Assembly: GCA_018725205.1 (NCBI GenBank)
Contig: QLUB01000077.1
Coordinates: forward strand, 1-9,080
DNA from: a candidate division NPL-UPA2 bacterium
GTDB lineage: Bacteria; Bacillota; UBA994
Length of the DNA stretch: 9,080 nt
Reading direction: 5' to 3'
In this document: positions 1-6,207 of the stretch, piece after piece
Layout of the letters: the number at the start of each line of letters is the position of its first letter
Numbering within the stretch: position 1 is the stretch's first letter
Program-made: the position numbers and the translations under genes
The notes under the pieces: model-generated
What the model was told of the DNA's origin: nothing
Databases searched by the model: none
The model's input: the letters and a program-made list of their open reading frames with translations, nothing else

Positions 1-39
1 AGAGAATGGCCGCCAGCCGCCAGGCACGAGAGTGGCTGT

Positions 40-116
40 CCGCTATCCGCCAAGTGCTATGTGCCATGTGCTATGTGCCAAGTGCTATGTGCCATGTGCC
101 ATGTGCTATCCGTCAA
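40..116. repeat. Imperfect tandem heptamer array upstream of nrdR
   Basis: Eleven consecutive seven-base units can be read from 40 to 116. The core, 54-109, is eight units of the form GTGCYAW: mostly GTGCTAT and GTGCCAT with one GTGCCAA. It is flanked by diverged units beginning CCG (CCGCTAT at 40, CCGCCAA at 47, CCGTCAA at 110). Two CCGCCAG units at 10-23 may be older members. The array ends about 25 bases before the nrdR start codon, next to its ribosome binding site. It resembles in style the short tandemly repeated heptamers known from cyanobacterial genomes, but I see no cyanobacterial signature here. The array can be read through in the nrdR frame, giving a Cys/Met/Val-rich peptide that is almost certainly not a real protein extension. 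Its role is unknown. Confidence 0.9.
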
Positions 117-141
117 TCAGAGGAAAGGAACGGTAGAACGA

Positions 142-603
142 ATGAAATGCCCGTATTGCAGTCAGCTCGATAGTAGGGTGGTGGATAGTCGTCCCACTAG
201 TGAGGAGAGTGCCATTCGTCGCCGCCGTGAGTGCCCTAAGTGCTTACGCAGGTTCACGACGTATGAGCGGCCCGAGGAACAACCGGTAGTGGTAATTAAG
301 AAGGATGGGCGACGCGAGTTATTTAGTAGAGGGAAAATACTGGCAGGCCTGTTGCGTGCGTGTGAGAAGAGGCCCGTACCCCTCCAAGTGCTGGAGGAGG
401 CAGTGTCAGAAATCGAGGCGAGATTGCAACAAGAGAGCACCGCAGAGGTCCCTTCTAGCCGCATCGGGGAGTTAGTCATGGAAAAGTTGCGCCACATTGA
501 TGAGGTAGCCTACGTAAGGTTCGCGTCGGTCTATCGGCAGTTTACAGACATCAATAACTTCATGGGGGAACTGGAGCGTCTGCTGCGTATTCGCTCCACA
601 TAG
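142..603 (+). CDS. nrdR: Transcriptional repressor NrdR
   Basis: NrdR represses ribonucleotide reductase genes according to the ATP/dATP state of the cell. The protein is 153 residues, the usual family length. It opens with a zinc ribbon whose four cysteines are C3, C6, C31 and C34 (MKCPYC and CPKC), with the typical arginine cluster RRRR just before the second pair. An ATP-cone follows from about residue 49 (VVVIKKDGRRE) to about 139. The start at 142 gives the canonical MKCPYC beginning. The same frame is open back to 61, but that part only translates the heptamer repeat. A purine-rich GAGGAAAGGAA lies at 120-130, rather far (11 bases) from the ATG, so initiation may be moderate. The gene stands 110 bases before the adaptor/division block. 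No reductase gene and no convincing NrdR box are visible in this window. Confidence 0.97.
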   Translation: MKCPYCSQLDSRVVDSRPTSEESAIRRRRECPKCLRRFTTYERPEEQPVVVIKKDGRRELFSRGKILAGLLRACEKRPVPLQVLEEAVSEIEARLQQESTAEVPSSRIGELVMEKLRHIDEVAYVRFASVYRQFTDINNFMGELERLLRIRST

Positions 604-697
604 GGCGATCGCCACGGATCTACGTCAGCGGGGTGAACTTTTGCTCTATAAGCAGGAGTAGCGCAACTTTTCCAGAACTAAATTACTGCGAGACTGC

Positions 698-707
698 AAA
701 GGAGGTG
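698..707 (+). promoter_or_regulatory. Ribosome binding site that fixes a TTG start
   Basis: AAAGGAGGTG at 698-707 is a near-perfect Shine-Dalgarno sequence. The only initiation codon at a sensible distance is TTG at 714. An in-frame GTG at 705 is followed at once by a TGA stop, so the following gene must use TTG or a much later codon that would cut into its membrane anchor. Confidence 0.85.
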
Positions 708-713
708 TGAGGT

Positions 714-1931
714 TTGAACAGGAAACGCCGCTTCCGGCCTCTAAGACGCCTCTTACTCTTGCTTATCATCGTGGGGTTAGGGTATGGGTTGTTTAGTTGC
801 TCGCGTCTTGCCTATCGCACCTTATTCCCTGAACTACGTGTTCAGCCAGCGGTTTTGGCCAGTGCGCCCTTGCTCACCGGACGGGCTGTGGTGTTGCGTG
901 ATGAAGTGGTTGTGGTAGCTGGGAGAGCGGGCCTGCTCAATCAGTTGCGTGAGCATGGCAGCAGTGTATCCGCGGGGGAGATTATGTTTGAAATCGTGGA
1001 TGCGAATCGCTTAGCGGCAATTGACCGACAGCTCGCGCATGAAGCGGAGCGCATGGCGACGAGCCAAGCGCAGTCGCCGGAAGTAATCACGCATTTGCGC
1101 ACGCAACTAACGGCTGCGCAGGCCGCGGTACGAGAGCTTGCGGCGCGCTACGCACACTACCTTCGAGTAGGTGACAGCGCAAAGGCCACGCGGGCGTTCA
1201 CTGAGTTACGGGTTGCACACGGGAAGGCGCAAGCAAGCAGAGAGGAATACACTTTTGCTGCGCGATCACAGGAACAGTATGCTGCGCGGCGGGCAGAGCT
1301 ACAAAACCAGCGTCGGCAGGCTATCCTGGCTGTAACCTCACCTCTTGCGGGTGTTCTGAACTTCGCCTTAGACGGGTGGGAGAATAAGTTGCGGGTAGAT
1401 GACTACCGCGCGCTTCCGCTCGCAACTGTCCGACAAGTAAACAGGAACTCAAGTGCGCTACAAAACATGGACGCCTTGCAAGCGGGGCAAGTCGTTGGCT
1501 CCATTATTGACCCAAGGAGAGTTGTCTTGCTGATGGAAGCAAGTTCCGTGGCGCTCGGGGGAGCGGTAAAATTAGTGTATGGAGAGGTCGTTCTTACGGC
1601 CAGCGTGTTGTCGACGGCAACAAACGACGGACCGACCAGCGGTCTGGTGGCCCTGCGCGTGATGGAACCGCCTGTGTCACTCCTGACTACCCGTATAGCA
1701 CAGGTTTCTGTAGAGCCGCAGGGAGAAACTCTCACCGAGATACCGCTCCGCGCCGTGCTGACTAGGGAAACTGGGGATATGGTGTATGTACAGGCAGCCG
1801 ACGGAGAGCTAAAAGAGCGCACGGTGCTTGTGCGCCATAGGCGCGCCGGCGTAGCCGTGGTGTCTGGTCTTGGTGCCCTAGAGTTAGTCGTGACCAACCC
1901 GAAGGCACTGCTGGCGGAGAGGAGGAAGTAA
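714..1931 (+). CDS. HlyD-like membrane-anchored adaptor protein
   Basis: This 405-residue protein has the architecture of HlyD/periplasmic-adaptor-like proteins. A basic N-terminus is followed by one membrane segment (about residues 13-28), so most of the protein should face outward. A first lipoyl/barrel-like half carries RDEVVVVAGRAG and GSSVSAGEIMFEI (about 58-95). A long helical, coiled-coil-prone hairpin follows (about 97-205), then a second half starting SPLAGVLNFALDGWE (about 210-225) and beta-rich sequence to the end. A FSC sequence at 27-29 at the end of the membrane segment loosely resembles a lipobox, but the position before Ser is Phe, so lipidation is doubtful. Translation starts at TTG. 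The stop overlaps the next ATG by one base (TAATG). No exporter or ABC partner is nearby. The placement ahead of yggS-sepF suggests an envelope or division-linked role, which is inference. Confidence 0.72.
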   Translation: MNRKRRFRPLRRLLLLLIIVGLGYGLFSCSRLAYRTLFPELRVQPAVLASAPLLTGRAVVLRDEVVVVAGRAGLLNQLREHGSSVSAGEIMFEIVDANRLAAIDRQLAHEAERMATSQAQSPEVITHLRTQLTAAQAAVRELAARYAHYLRVGDSAKATRAFTELRVAHGKAQASREEYTFAARSQEQYAARRAELQNQRRQAILAVTSPLAGVLNFALDGWENKLRVDDYRALPLATVRQVNRNSSALQNMDALQAGQVVGSIIDPRRVVLLMEASSVALGGAVKLVYGEVVLTASVLSTATNDGPTSGLVALRVMEPPVSLLTTRIAQVSVEPQGETLTEIPLRAVLTRETGDMVYVQAADGELKERTVLVRHRRAGVAVVSGLGALELVVTNPKALLAERRK

Positions 1932-2614
1932 TGAACCTGCGATTATCTTCTCTGCTGTCGAGGATCGAGAACTACCCCGGCGTCACAGTGGTAGCTGTCA
2001 GCAAAGAAGTCGGAGTTGCAGAGATCCGCCTAGCTTACGACCTCGGGTTCAAACATTTTGGTGAGAACCGGGTGCAGGAGGCACTGGCGAAGCAGGCCGC
2101 GCTGGCACTGCCGCTGAACTGGCACTTTGTGGGACGACTCCAGGCCAACAAGGTGCGGTTGGTCGCAGGCCGCTTTGCGCTGTACCATTCTTTGTCTAGT
2201 CTGCGCTTAGCAGAAGAGATGAGTCGCATAGCGTTGCGCGACGATGTCTGTTTCCCATGTTTAGTTCAAGTAAATGCTGCCATGGAACAATCGAAGCAAG
2301 GTTTTGCATCAGGGGAGGTCGCTAACCTTCTCACGTTGGTGGGCAACCTTCCCGGCGTTAAGGTGCTAGGCTTGATGACGATGGGGCCTAACACCGATGA
2401 CCGTGTACTGATTCGCCGAGTGTTCCGCGAGGTGAGAGTTTTGTTTGACGAGCTCAGGCGCGCGCCGATAAGCACAGCGTCTATGACTCACCTGTCGATG
2501 GGTATGAGCTCGGATTACGAACTCGCTCTAGATGAGGGTGCCACCATGTTAAGGATAGGCAGCGCCATTTTTTCGAATCTGCTGGATAATGGGGGAAAGC
2601 AAGATGGCAAGTAA
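1931..2614 (+). CDS. yggS: YggS family PLP homeostasis protein
   Basis: YggS/YlmE/PROSC proteins are TIM-barrel proteins that bind pyridoxal phosphate without a known enzymatic reaction and buffer the cell's PLP and amino-acid/keto-acid balance. All family hallmarks are present: the PLP lysine K25 in VAVSKE, FGENRVQE (43-50), WHFVGRLQANK (64-74), GLMTMGP, LSMGMSSDYELA (from 188) and RIGSAIF (208-214), which helps hold the phosphate. At 227 residues the protein is full length. Its ATG shares the last base of the upstream stop and is preceded by GGAGGA at 1921, so it is probably coupled to the adaptor gene. Its end overlaps sepF by 11 bases. Linkage to sepF is classic for Gram-positive bacteria (ylmE-sepF) and cyanobacteria. 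Confidence 0.96.
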   Translation: MNLRLSSLLSRIENYPGVTVVAVSKEVGVAEIRLAYDLGFKHFGENRVQEALAKQAALALPLNWHFVGRLQANKVRLVAGRFALYHSLSSLRLAEEMSRIALRDDVCFPCLVQVNAAMEQSKQGFASGEVANLLTLVGNLPGVKVLGLMTMGPNTDDRVLIRRVFREVRVLFDELRRAPISTASMTHLSMGMSSDYELALDEGATMLRIGSAIFSNLLDNGGKQDGK

Positions 2615-3062
2615 AAATCTATGGAAAAGAACCTTGGACTTCTTCGGTTTTGACACTGACGAGGATGAGGAGCTACGCGAGGAGCAGGCTGACCCGTACG
2701 ACCAGGCGGTGGTGCCTAATCGGCGTCCGCAGCAAGTTGTCGACCTCAAACAGCGTCAGCAACTGCGCGTAGTAGTGATCCAGCCGCGCAGCTTTGATGA
2801 CGTGCCGAGTGTCGTAGAACACATTAAGGCTAAGCGGCCAATCATCCTGAATCTTGACATTTGTGAGCAGAAGTGCCGCCAACGTGTGCTTGACTTTATG
2901 TCCGGGGCAACATACGGCTCAGGCGGCAGGATGCAGAAGGTGAGCGAGTGGATTTTCCTCTCTGCTCCCGCCACTGTGCAGATTGACAATGTGACGGGTG
3001 AGGTGTATGAAGGGGAAGTACCTATCTCTGGCAAGCGCGTCGTCATGAAGAAGGGGGACTAA
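2604..3062 (+). CDS. sepF: Cell division protein SepF
   Basis: SepF polymerises on the inner membrane face, binds the FtsZ C-terminal tail and anchors the division ring. I take the ATG at 2604 (152 residues, MASKNLWKR...) because GGGGGAAAG at 2591-2599 is well placed for it. An in-frame ATG at 2589 would add five residues. The N-terminal stretch LWKRTLDFFGF (6-16) fits the membrane-binding amphipathic helix. It is followed by an acidic, proline-containing linker (about 17-50). The SepF/DUF552 core spans about 55-128, with VVVIQPRSFDD, IILNLD, QRVLDFMSGATYG and IFLSAPATVQI. The usual glycines GATYGSGG of the dimer region are present. A short C-terminal tail (129-152) carries several lysines. 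The gene overlaps yggS and ends two bases before yggT. Confidence 0.95.
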   Translation: MASKNLWKRTLDFFGFDTDEDEELREEQADPYDQAVVPNRRPQQVVDLKQRQQLRVVVIQPRSFDDVPSVVEHIKAKRPIILNLDICEQKCRQRVLDFMSGATYGSGGRMQKVSEWIFLSAPATVQIDNVTGEVYEGEVPISGKRVVMKKGD

Positions 3063-3063
3063 C

Positions 3064-3315
3064 ATGCAACAGGTGTTTTCAATCGGGTACGGGGTTTTCT
3101 ACTGGCTGATGCTGTTTAGAATGATTGCTTCTTTTATGCCCATAGACAGCAGCCGCCCCCCGTTAAGCTACATCTACATGCTCACTGAGCCTGTTCTCGC
3201 ACCCGTGCGCAGAGCTTTTGGCCTAGTGCGCATTGGCAATGTCCGTCTTGATGTCTCACCAATTGTCGTTCTGTTACTGGCCAGCATTTTAAGGCAATTA
3301 TTAGGGTATCTATAA
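3064..3315 (+). CDS. yggT: YggT family integral membrane protein
   Basis: This 83-residue YggT/YlmG family protein has two membrane segments (about 5-25 and 63-82) joined by a loop carrying the family motif TEPVLAPVRR (41-50). Homologues sit next to sepF in many Gram-positive bacteria and cyanobacteria, and chloroplast YlmG relatives affect nucleoid distribution. The molecular function is not well defined. The start is one base after the sepF stop, and the run GGGGG near the end of sepF (about 3053-3057) serves as its ribosome binding site, so the two are likely translationally coupled. The size is normal for the family. Confidence 0.93.
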   Translation: MQQVFSIGYGVFYWLMLFRMIASFMPIDSSRPPLSYIYMLTEPVLAPVRRAFGLVRIGNVRLDVSPIVVLLLASILRQLLGYL

Positions 3316-3328
3316 GGGAGGGTCAATT

Positions 3329-3790
3329 ATGGCATTAACACCGCAAGACATCAACAAGAAAGAGTTTAAGCGCACTATGAGGGGGTACCACACGGAGGAA
3401 GTGGATGACTTTCTAGACCAAGTTACCCGTGATTACGAAGGTAGCCTGCGTGAGCTATCCACGAGTCGTGAGCAAGTAGCTAAACTAGAAGACAAACTAA
3501 CACACTACTACAAGTTAGAACAGACCCTGCACGGGGCTTTAGTAGTAGCACAGGAGACGGCCGAAGAAGTGAAGAACTCGGCGCGCAGGGAAGCTCAACT
3601 GCTCGTTAAAGAGGCCGAGATGCGTGCGGAAAAGATCGTGGAAGAGGCGATTGCCAAGTCGCGTAAAATGGCAGGCGAATACCAAGAAGTACAAAAGCAA
3701 GCCGAGATCTTCCGTGGTCGCCTGCGCGCGTTACTGCAAGCTCAACTAGAGATGATCAGCGCCAGCGATTGGGACAAGTTAAACCAGTAA
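3329..3790 (+). CDS. divIVA: DivIVA family protein
   Basis: DivIVA recognises negatively curved membrane at septa and poles and recruits division-site, sporulation or growth factors. The N-terminal lipid-binding domain is textbook: LTPQDINKKEFKR, then RGYHTEEVDDFLDQV (18-32). The residue before the conserved Arg, a membrane-inserting Phe (F17) in B. subtilis, is Met17 here, still hydrophobic. From about 33 to 145 the sequence is heptad-rich coiled coil with abundant Glu, Lys, Gln and Arg. At 153 residues it is slightly shorter than the B. subtilis protein. A strong GGGAGGG at 3316-3322 precedes the ATG by six bases, so it probably has the best initiation in this block. It follows yggT by 13 bases, without the ylmH gene that lies between them in B. 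subtilis. Confidence 0.96.
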   Translation: MALTPQDINKKEFKRTMRGYHTEEVDDFLDQVTRDYEGSLRELSTSREQVAKLEDKLTHYYKLEQTLHGALVVAQETAEEVKNSARREAQLLVKEAEMRAEKIVEEAIAKSRKMAGEYQEVQKQAEIFRGRLRALLQAQLEMISASDWDKLNQ

Positions 3791-3791
3791 A

Positions 3792-4517
3792 ATGCGTGTT
3801 ATCGGTATTTTGGGCGGCATGGGGCCGCAAGCCACCCTTGACCTCTACCAGAAGGTACTTCAATTCACCCCCGCAACCAGAGATCAAGATCACTTGCAGG
3901 TACTGATCTGGTCTGACCCTCACATTCCCGATCGCACCGCCGCCATCCTTTACGGTGGGGAGGATCCCTCCTACGCTTTGTGTGCGGGGATTGCGAGACT
4001 CGTGAAGGGAGGTGCGGAGTGCATAGGCATCCCCTGTAACACAGCGCACTATTACCTTGACGCTATTCGACGGGCAGCAGCAGGTGTGCCGGTACTAGAC
4101 ATGATTGAGCTGACGGCAAGGTCGGCGAGAACCCAACTCGATGCAGATGCTGTTGTAGCCATCACCGCGACTCGGGCTACGCTCGCTACCGGCCTCTACA
4201 ACAAAGCTTTGACAGTGCACGGACTTAAGGCGATGGTCCCCTCTCTGGCAGAACAGGAGATCATTGATGATATCATTTTTGGGCCACGCGGAGTTAAGGC
4301 AGGGTTTGTGGATGAGAACAACTGCAGGCGTTTCCAGGCGGTGTGTTCGCGTTTGTTCTCATCCGGTGCGGAGGCGGTGCTGGCTGCTTGCACGGAACTC
4401 CCATTGCTGGCTCATCCCGCATCCTCGGTGCTTCCGATTATCGACCCTACTTCTGTCTTAGCTCAAGCACTAGTTAGCTTTGGGCTAGAGGACATGGCCG
4501 CCGGGAGAGGCGGGTAA
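3792..4517 (+). CDS. Aspartate/glutamate racemase family protein
   Basis: This 241-residue protein is of the cofactor-independent Asp/Glu racemase superfamily, closest in motifs to aspartate or broad-specificity amino-acid racemases (RacX/YgeA type). It begins MRVIGILGGMGPQAT, with the phosphate/carboxylate-binding GGMGP loop at 8-12. Both catalytic cysteines are visible: C82 in GIPCNTAHYY and C200 in AACTELPLL. The two cysteines abstract and return the alpha proton from opposite faces, so the enzyme should be active. The substrate cannot be decided from sequence; a true MurI would have different flanking motifs. It starts one base after the divIVA stop with only a weak ribosome binding site, suggesting coupling to divIVA. 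The setting among division and envelope genes would fit D-amino-acid supply for the cell wall (inference). Confidence 0.9.
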   Translation: MRVIGILGGMGPQATLDLYQKVLQFTPATRDQDHLQVLIWSDPHIPDRTAAILYGGEDPSYALCAGIARLVKGGAECIGIPCNTAHYYLDAIRRAAAGVPVLDMIELTARSARTQLDADAVVAITATRATLATGLYNKALTVHGLKAMVPSLAEQEIIDDIIFGPRGVKAGFVDENNCRRFQAVCSRLFSSGAEAVLAACTELPLLAHPASSVLPIIDPTSVLAQALVSFGLEDMAAGRGG

Positions 4518-4543
4518 ATTGTCTATAGTCAAGAGGAGGACGA

Positions 4544-4794
4544 ATGGACGAACATGCACAGAAAGCATCAGCCGATAGCTTGCGCACTGTCGCCATGTCG
4601 CTGAAGCGTGCGAAACTAGCGGGTTATGTAGAGCTCATGAATAACCCGTGGCGTTTGGTGTGGCTGAATTTCCTTGCGGGCCTAGCGCGTGGGGTAGGAA
4701 TAGCTAGTTGTCGCAAATTGCGATCCTCAATTTGCCTCTGCTCAGCGATGTAATCGCGGAGATTGTACGGCTGGTGCAGATGCAGCTTAGGTAG
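4544..4794 (+). pseudogene. DUF5665-like small membrane protein gene, broken
   Basis: A good ribosome binding site (AGGAGG, 4534-4539) and ATG at 4544 start a small protein whose residues 22-54 (KLAGYVELMNNPWR, LNFLAGLARGVGIA) look like DUF5665-type proteins of Clostridia. After A54 (codon ends 4705) the frame runs into a Cys/Arg/Ser tail and stops at 4753. The expected C-terminus is present in another frame: from 4708 one reads LSQIAILNLPLL, then DVIAEIVRLVQ, ending with TAG at 4792-4794. That frame is closed by a TAG at 4705, so there is no continuous gene. Compared with the family as I remember it, roughly a dozen residues of the membrane segment are also missing, so a deletion of a length not divisible by three is likelier than a single-base error. 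It sits between the racemase and lspA. The family name is from memory of motifs. Confidence 0.6.
4713..4735. repeat. 8-bp inverted repeat at the DUF5665 breakpoint
   Basis: GCAAATTG at 4713-4720 is exactly repeated in inverted orientation as CAATTTGC at 4728-4735, separated by seven bases. It would fold as a hairpin in DNA or RNA. It lies right after the point where the DUF5665-like reading frame breaks. It has no T-run after it, so it is not a usual terminator. Confidence 0.6.
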
Positions 4795-4796
4795 CG

Positions 4797-4810
4797 TGCT
4801 TCGCGAAGCA
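4797..4810. repeat. 14-bp perfect palindrome before the lspA ribosome binding site
   Basis: TGCTTCGCGAAGCA at 4797-4810 is a perfect palindrome lying three bases before the AGGAGG of lspA (4814-4819). As RNA it could form a five-pair stem with a CGCG loop. It could be a small operator, a structure near the translation start, or chance. It has no T-run and is not a terminator. Confidence 0.55.
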
Positions 4811-4824
4811 AACAGGAGGAAATT

Positions 4825-5274
4825 ATGTTGCTTATTTTGGTTGCTGTAATGATCGTCATAGTAGACCAAGCCTCAAAACATCTCGTCGTATCGCACATCG
4901 CGTATGGCGAGACTTTGTCCTTAGTGCCAAACATCCTCAGTCTCACGCATGTTAGGAATTTTGGCGCGGCCTTTGGTTTGTTTTATCGCCAGAGAGTGCT
5001 GTTCTTTGGAGCCATGCTTATACTAGTAGTCGCCGTGGTGGTGTTTTGGAAGGAAATTGTCCGGGGCGGGAGATTCGCCGTATGGGCGACTGCCTGTGTC
5101 CTAGGAGGTGCTTTCGGCAATTTCCTCGATCGCATACGCCTTGGTTACGTTGTGGACTTTGTCGACGTGGGTTTTTGGCCGGTGTTTAATGTGGCTGACT
5201 CTGCGATTGTGGTAGGCATGGCTGTATTGTCTTACGTGCTTTTGCGTGCGGAGCTAAGATGGGCTCGACGGTAG
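4825..5274 (+). CDS. lspA: Lipoprotein signal peptidase (signal peptidase II)
   Basis: LspA is the membrane aspartyl protease that removes the signal peptide from diacylglyceryl-modified prolipoproteins. The 149-residue protein shows four membrane segments and the family boxes in order: VDQASK (13-18), VRNFGAAFGLF (43-53), GGAFGNFLDRIRLGYVVDF (94-112) and FWPVFNVADSAIVVG (117-131). The catalytic aspartates are D111 (VVDF) and D125 (NVADS). Both are present, and the length is normal. The start at 4825 has AGGAGG five bases upstream. The first membrane segment begins almost at once (MLLILVAVMIVIVDQ), giving a short N-terminus. It overlaps the following rluD-type gene by 16 bases, the same lspA-ylyB pairing as in B. 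subtilis. Confidence 0.97.
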   Translation: MLLILVAVMIVIVDQASKHLVVSHIAYGETLSLVPNILSLTHVRNFGAAFGLFYRQRVLFFGAMLILVVAVVVFWKEIVRGGRFAVWATACVLGGAFGNFLDRIRLGYVVDFVDVGFWPVFNVADSAIVVGMAVLSYVLLRAELRWARR

Positions 5275-6182
5275 TATCGCCTACGGATGCCGCCAAGCGG
5301 CTAGACGTGTATGTAAGTGCGGTTGTTCCGGGCTTAACACGCAGCGCGGCGCAGCGCCTGATTGCGTCAGGGTTAGTGACTGTGGACGGGCGCAGCGAGC
5401 GTAATAGTTATCGCCTGCGAGCAGGGCAGTATGTTACGGTGTCTTTGCCCGAAACGGAGGTAAGAGCGACAGCAATAGTCGCTGAGGCGCTGCCGTTAGC
5501 TATCGTCTATGAGGATAGCGATATTGTGGTCGTTGATAAACCGGCTGGCATGGTAGTGCATCCTGCAGTGGGACACCGTCAGGGGACTTTAGTTAATGCT
5601 CTCTTGCACCACGTACAAGACTTGGCTGGAATAAATGGCGAAGAACGCCCGGGCATTGTCCATAGACTAGACAAAAACACCTCCGGTCTCTTGGTTGTGG
5701 CTAAGCATACTGTGAGTCTTTTGCGCCTACAGCATCAGCTTTCGTCTCGCCAAATGGGCCGGGAGTATGTGGCCATTGTACATGGCTGTCCCAAGCAAAC
5801 TTCAGGTACAGTGAATGCTCCGATTGGACGACACCCGGCGCGGCGCAAGGAAATGGCAGTGGTGCCACACGGAAGGGCGGCTATTACCCACTACCAAGTA
5901 AGGGAGTGTTTAGGCGCGTATGCAGTTGTTACCTGTAAGCTAGAGACCGGACGCACGCACCAAATTCGCGTTCATCTCGCTTATCTCGGCTACCCCATTG
6001 TGGGTGATGAGGTCTATGGTCCCCGCAAAACGCCTTGGGAGCTTACCCGTCATATGCTGCACGCCGCTAGGTTGAGGTTGATACACCCTATAACCGGTGA
6101 GAGCATGGACTTCGCAAGTGAACTGCCGCCGGAATTTAAGGCAATGCAGATCAAGCTAAAAAACATTGCCGGCCACAAGTAG
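5259..6182 (+). CDS. RluA/RluD family rRNA pseudouridine synthase
   Basis: This enzyme converts specific uridines in rRNA to pseudouridine. The 307-residue protein has an N-terminal S4 RNA-binding domain (about 13-75: KRLDVYVSAVVPGLTRSAAQRLI and VTVDG). The catalytic RluA-type domain carries DIVVVDKPAGMVVHP (88-102) and HRLDKNTSGLLVVAKH with nucleophile D138. The later motifs GRTHQIRVH, YPIVGDEVYG and LHAARL are also present. The S4 domain plus these motifs match RluD and B. subtilis YlyB rather than RluA or RluC. The exact target uridines cannot be read from sequence, so I give no gene symbol. The ATG lies inside the end of lspA, preceded by GGAG at 5250-5253, which implies coupled translation. 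The gene ends 25 bases before pyrR. Confidence 0.95.
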   Translation: MGSTVVSPTDAAKRLDVYVSAVVPGLTRSAAQRLIASGLVTVDGRSERNSYRLRAGQYVTVSLPETEVRATAIVAEALPLAIVYEDSDIVVVDKPAGMVVHPAVGHRQGTLVNALLHHVQDLAGINGEERPGIVHRLDKNTSGLLVVAKHTVSLLRLQHQLSSRQMGREYVAIVHGCPKQTSGTVNAPIGRHPARRKEMAVVPHGRAAITHYQVRECLGAYAVVTCKLETGRTHQIRVHLAYLGYPIVGDEVYGPRKTPWELTRHMLHAARLRLIHPITGESMDFASELPPEFKAMQIKLKNIAGHK

Positions 6183-6207
6183 GACGTCTCGCGGAGGTGC
6201 AGGTAAA

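Noticed and set aside
40..116. CRISPR array
   Set aside because: Units are seven bases with no spacers and no cas genes nearby.
61..141. N-terminal Cys/Met-rich extension of NrdR
   Set aside because: It is the translation of the heptamer repeat. The family start MKCPYC is at 142, giving normal length.
604..613. GGCGATCGCC as a cyanobacterial HIP1-like site
   Set aside because: It is a single palindromic decamer and the gene content is Bacillota, so a chance match is likelier.
647..652. TATAAG as a promoter -10 for the adaptor gene
   Set aside because: No acceptable -35 element lies 16-18 bases upstream, so the support is too weak to annotate.
4703..4753. Programmed ribosomal frameshift joining the two halves of the DUF5665-like gene
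   Set aside because: No X-XXY-YYZ slippery heptamer is present in the overlap of the two frames, and part of the membrane segment would still be missing after a shift.
6183..6207. pyr-type attenuator leader before pyrR
   Set aside because: The gap is only 25 bases and holds just a ribosome binding site; there is no room for terminator/antiterminator structures.
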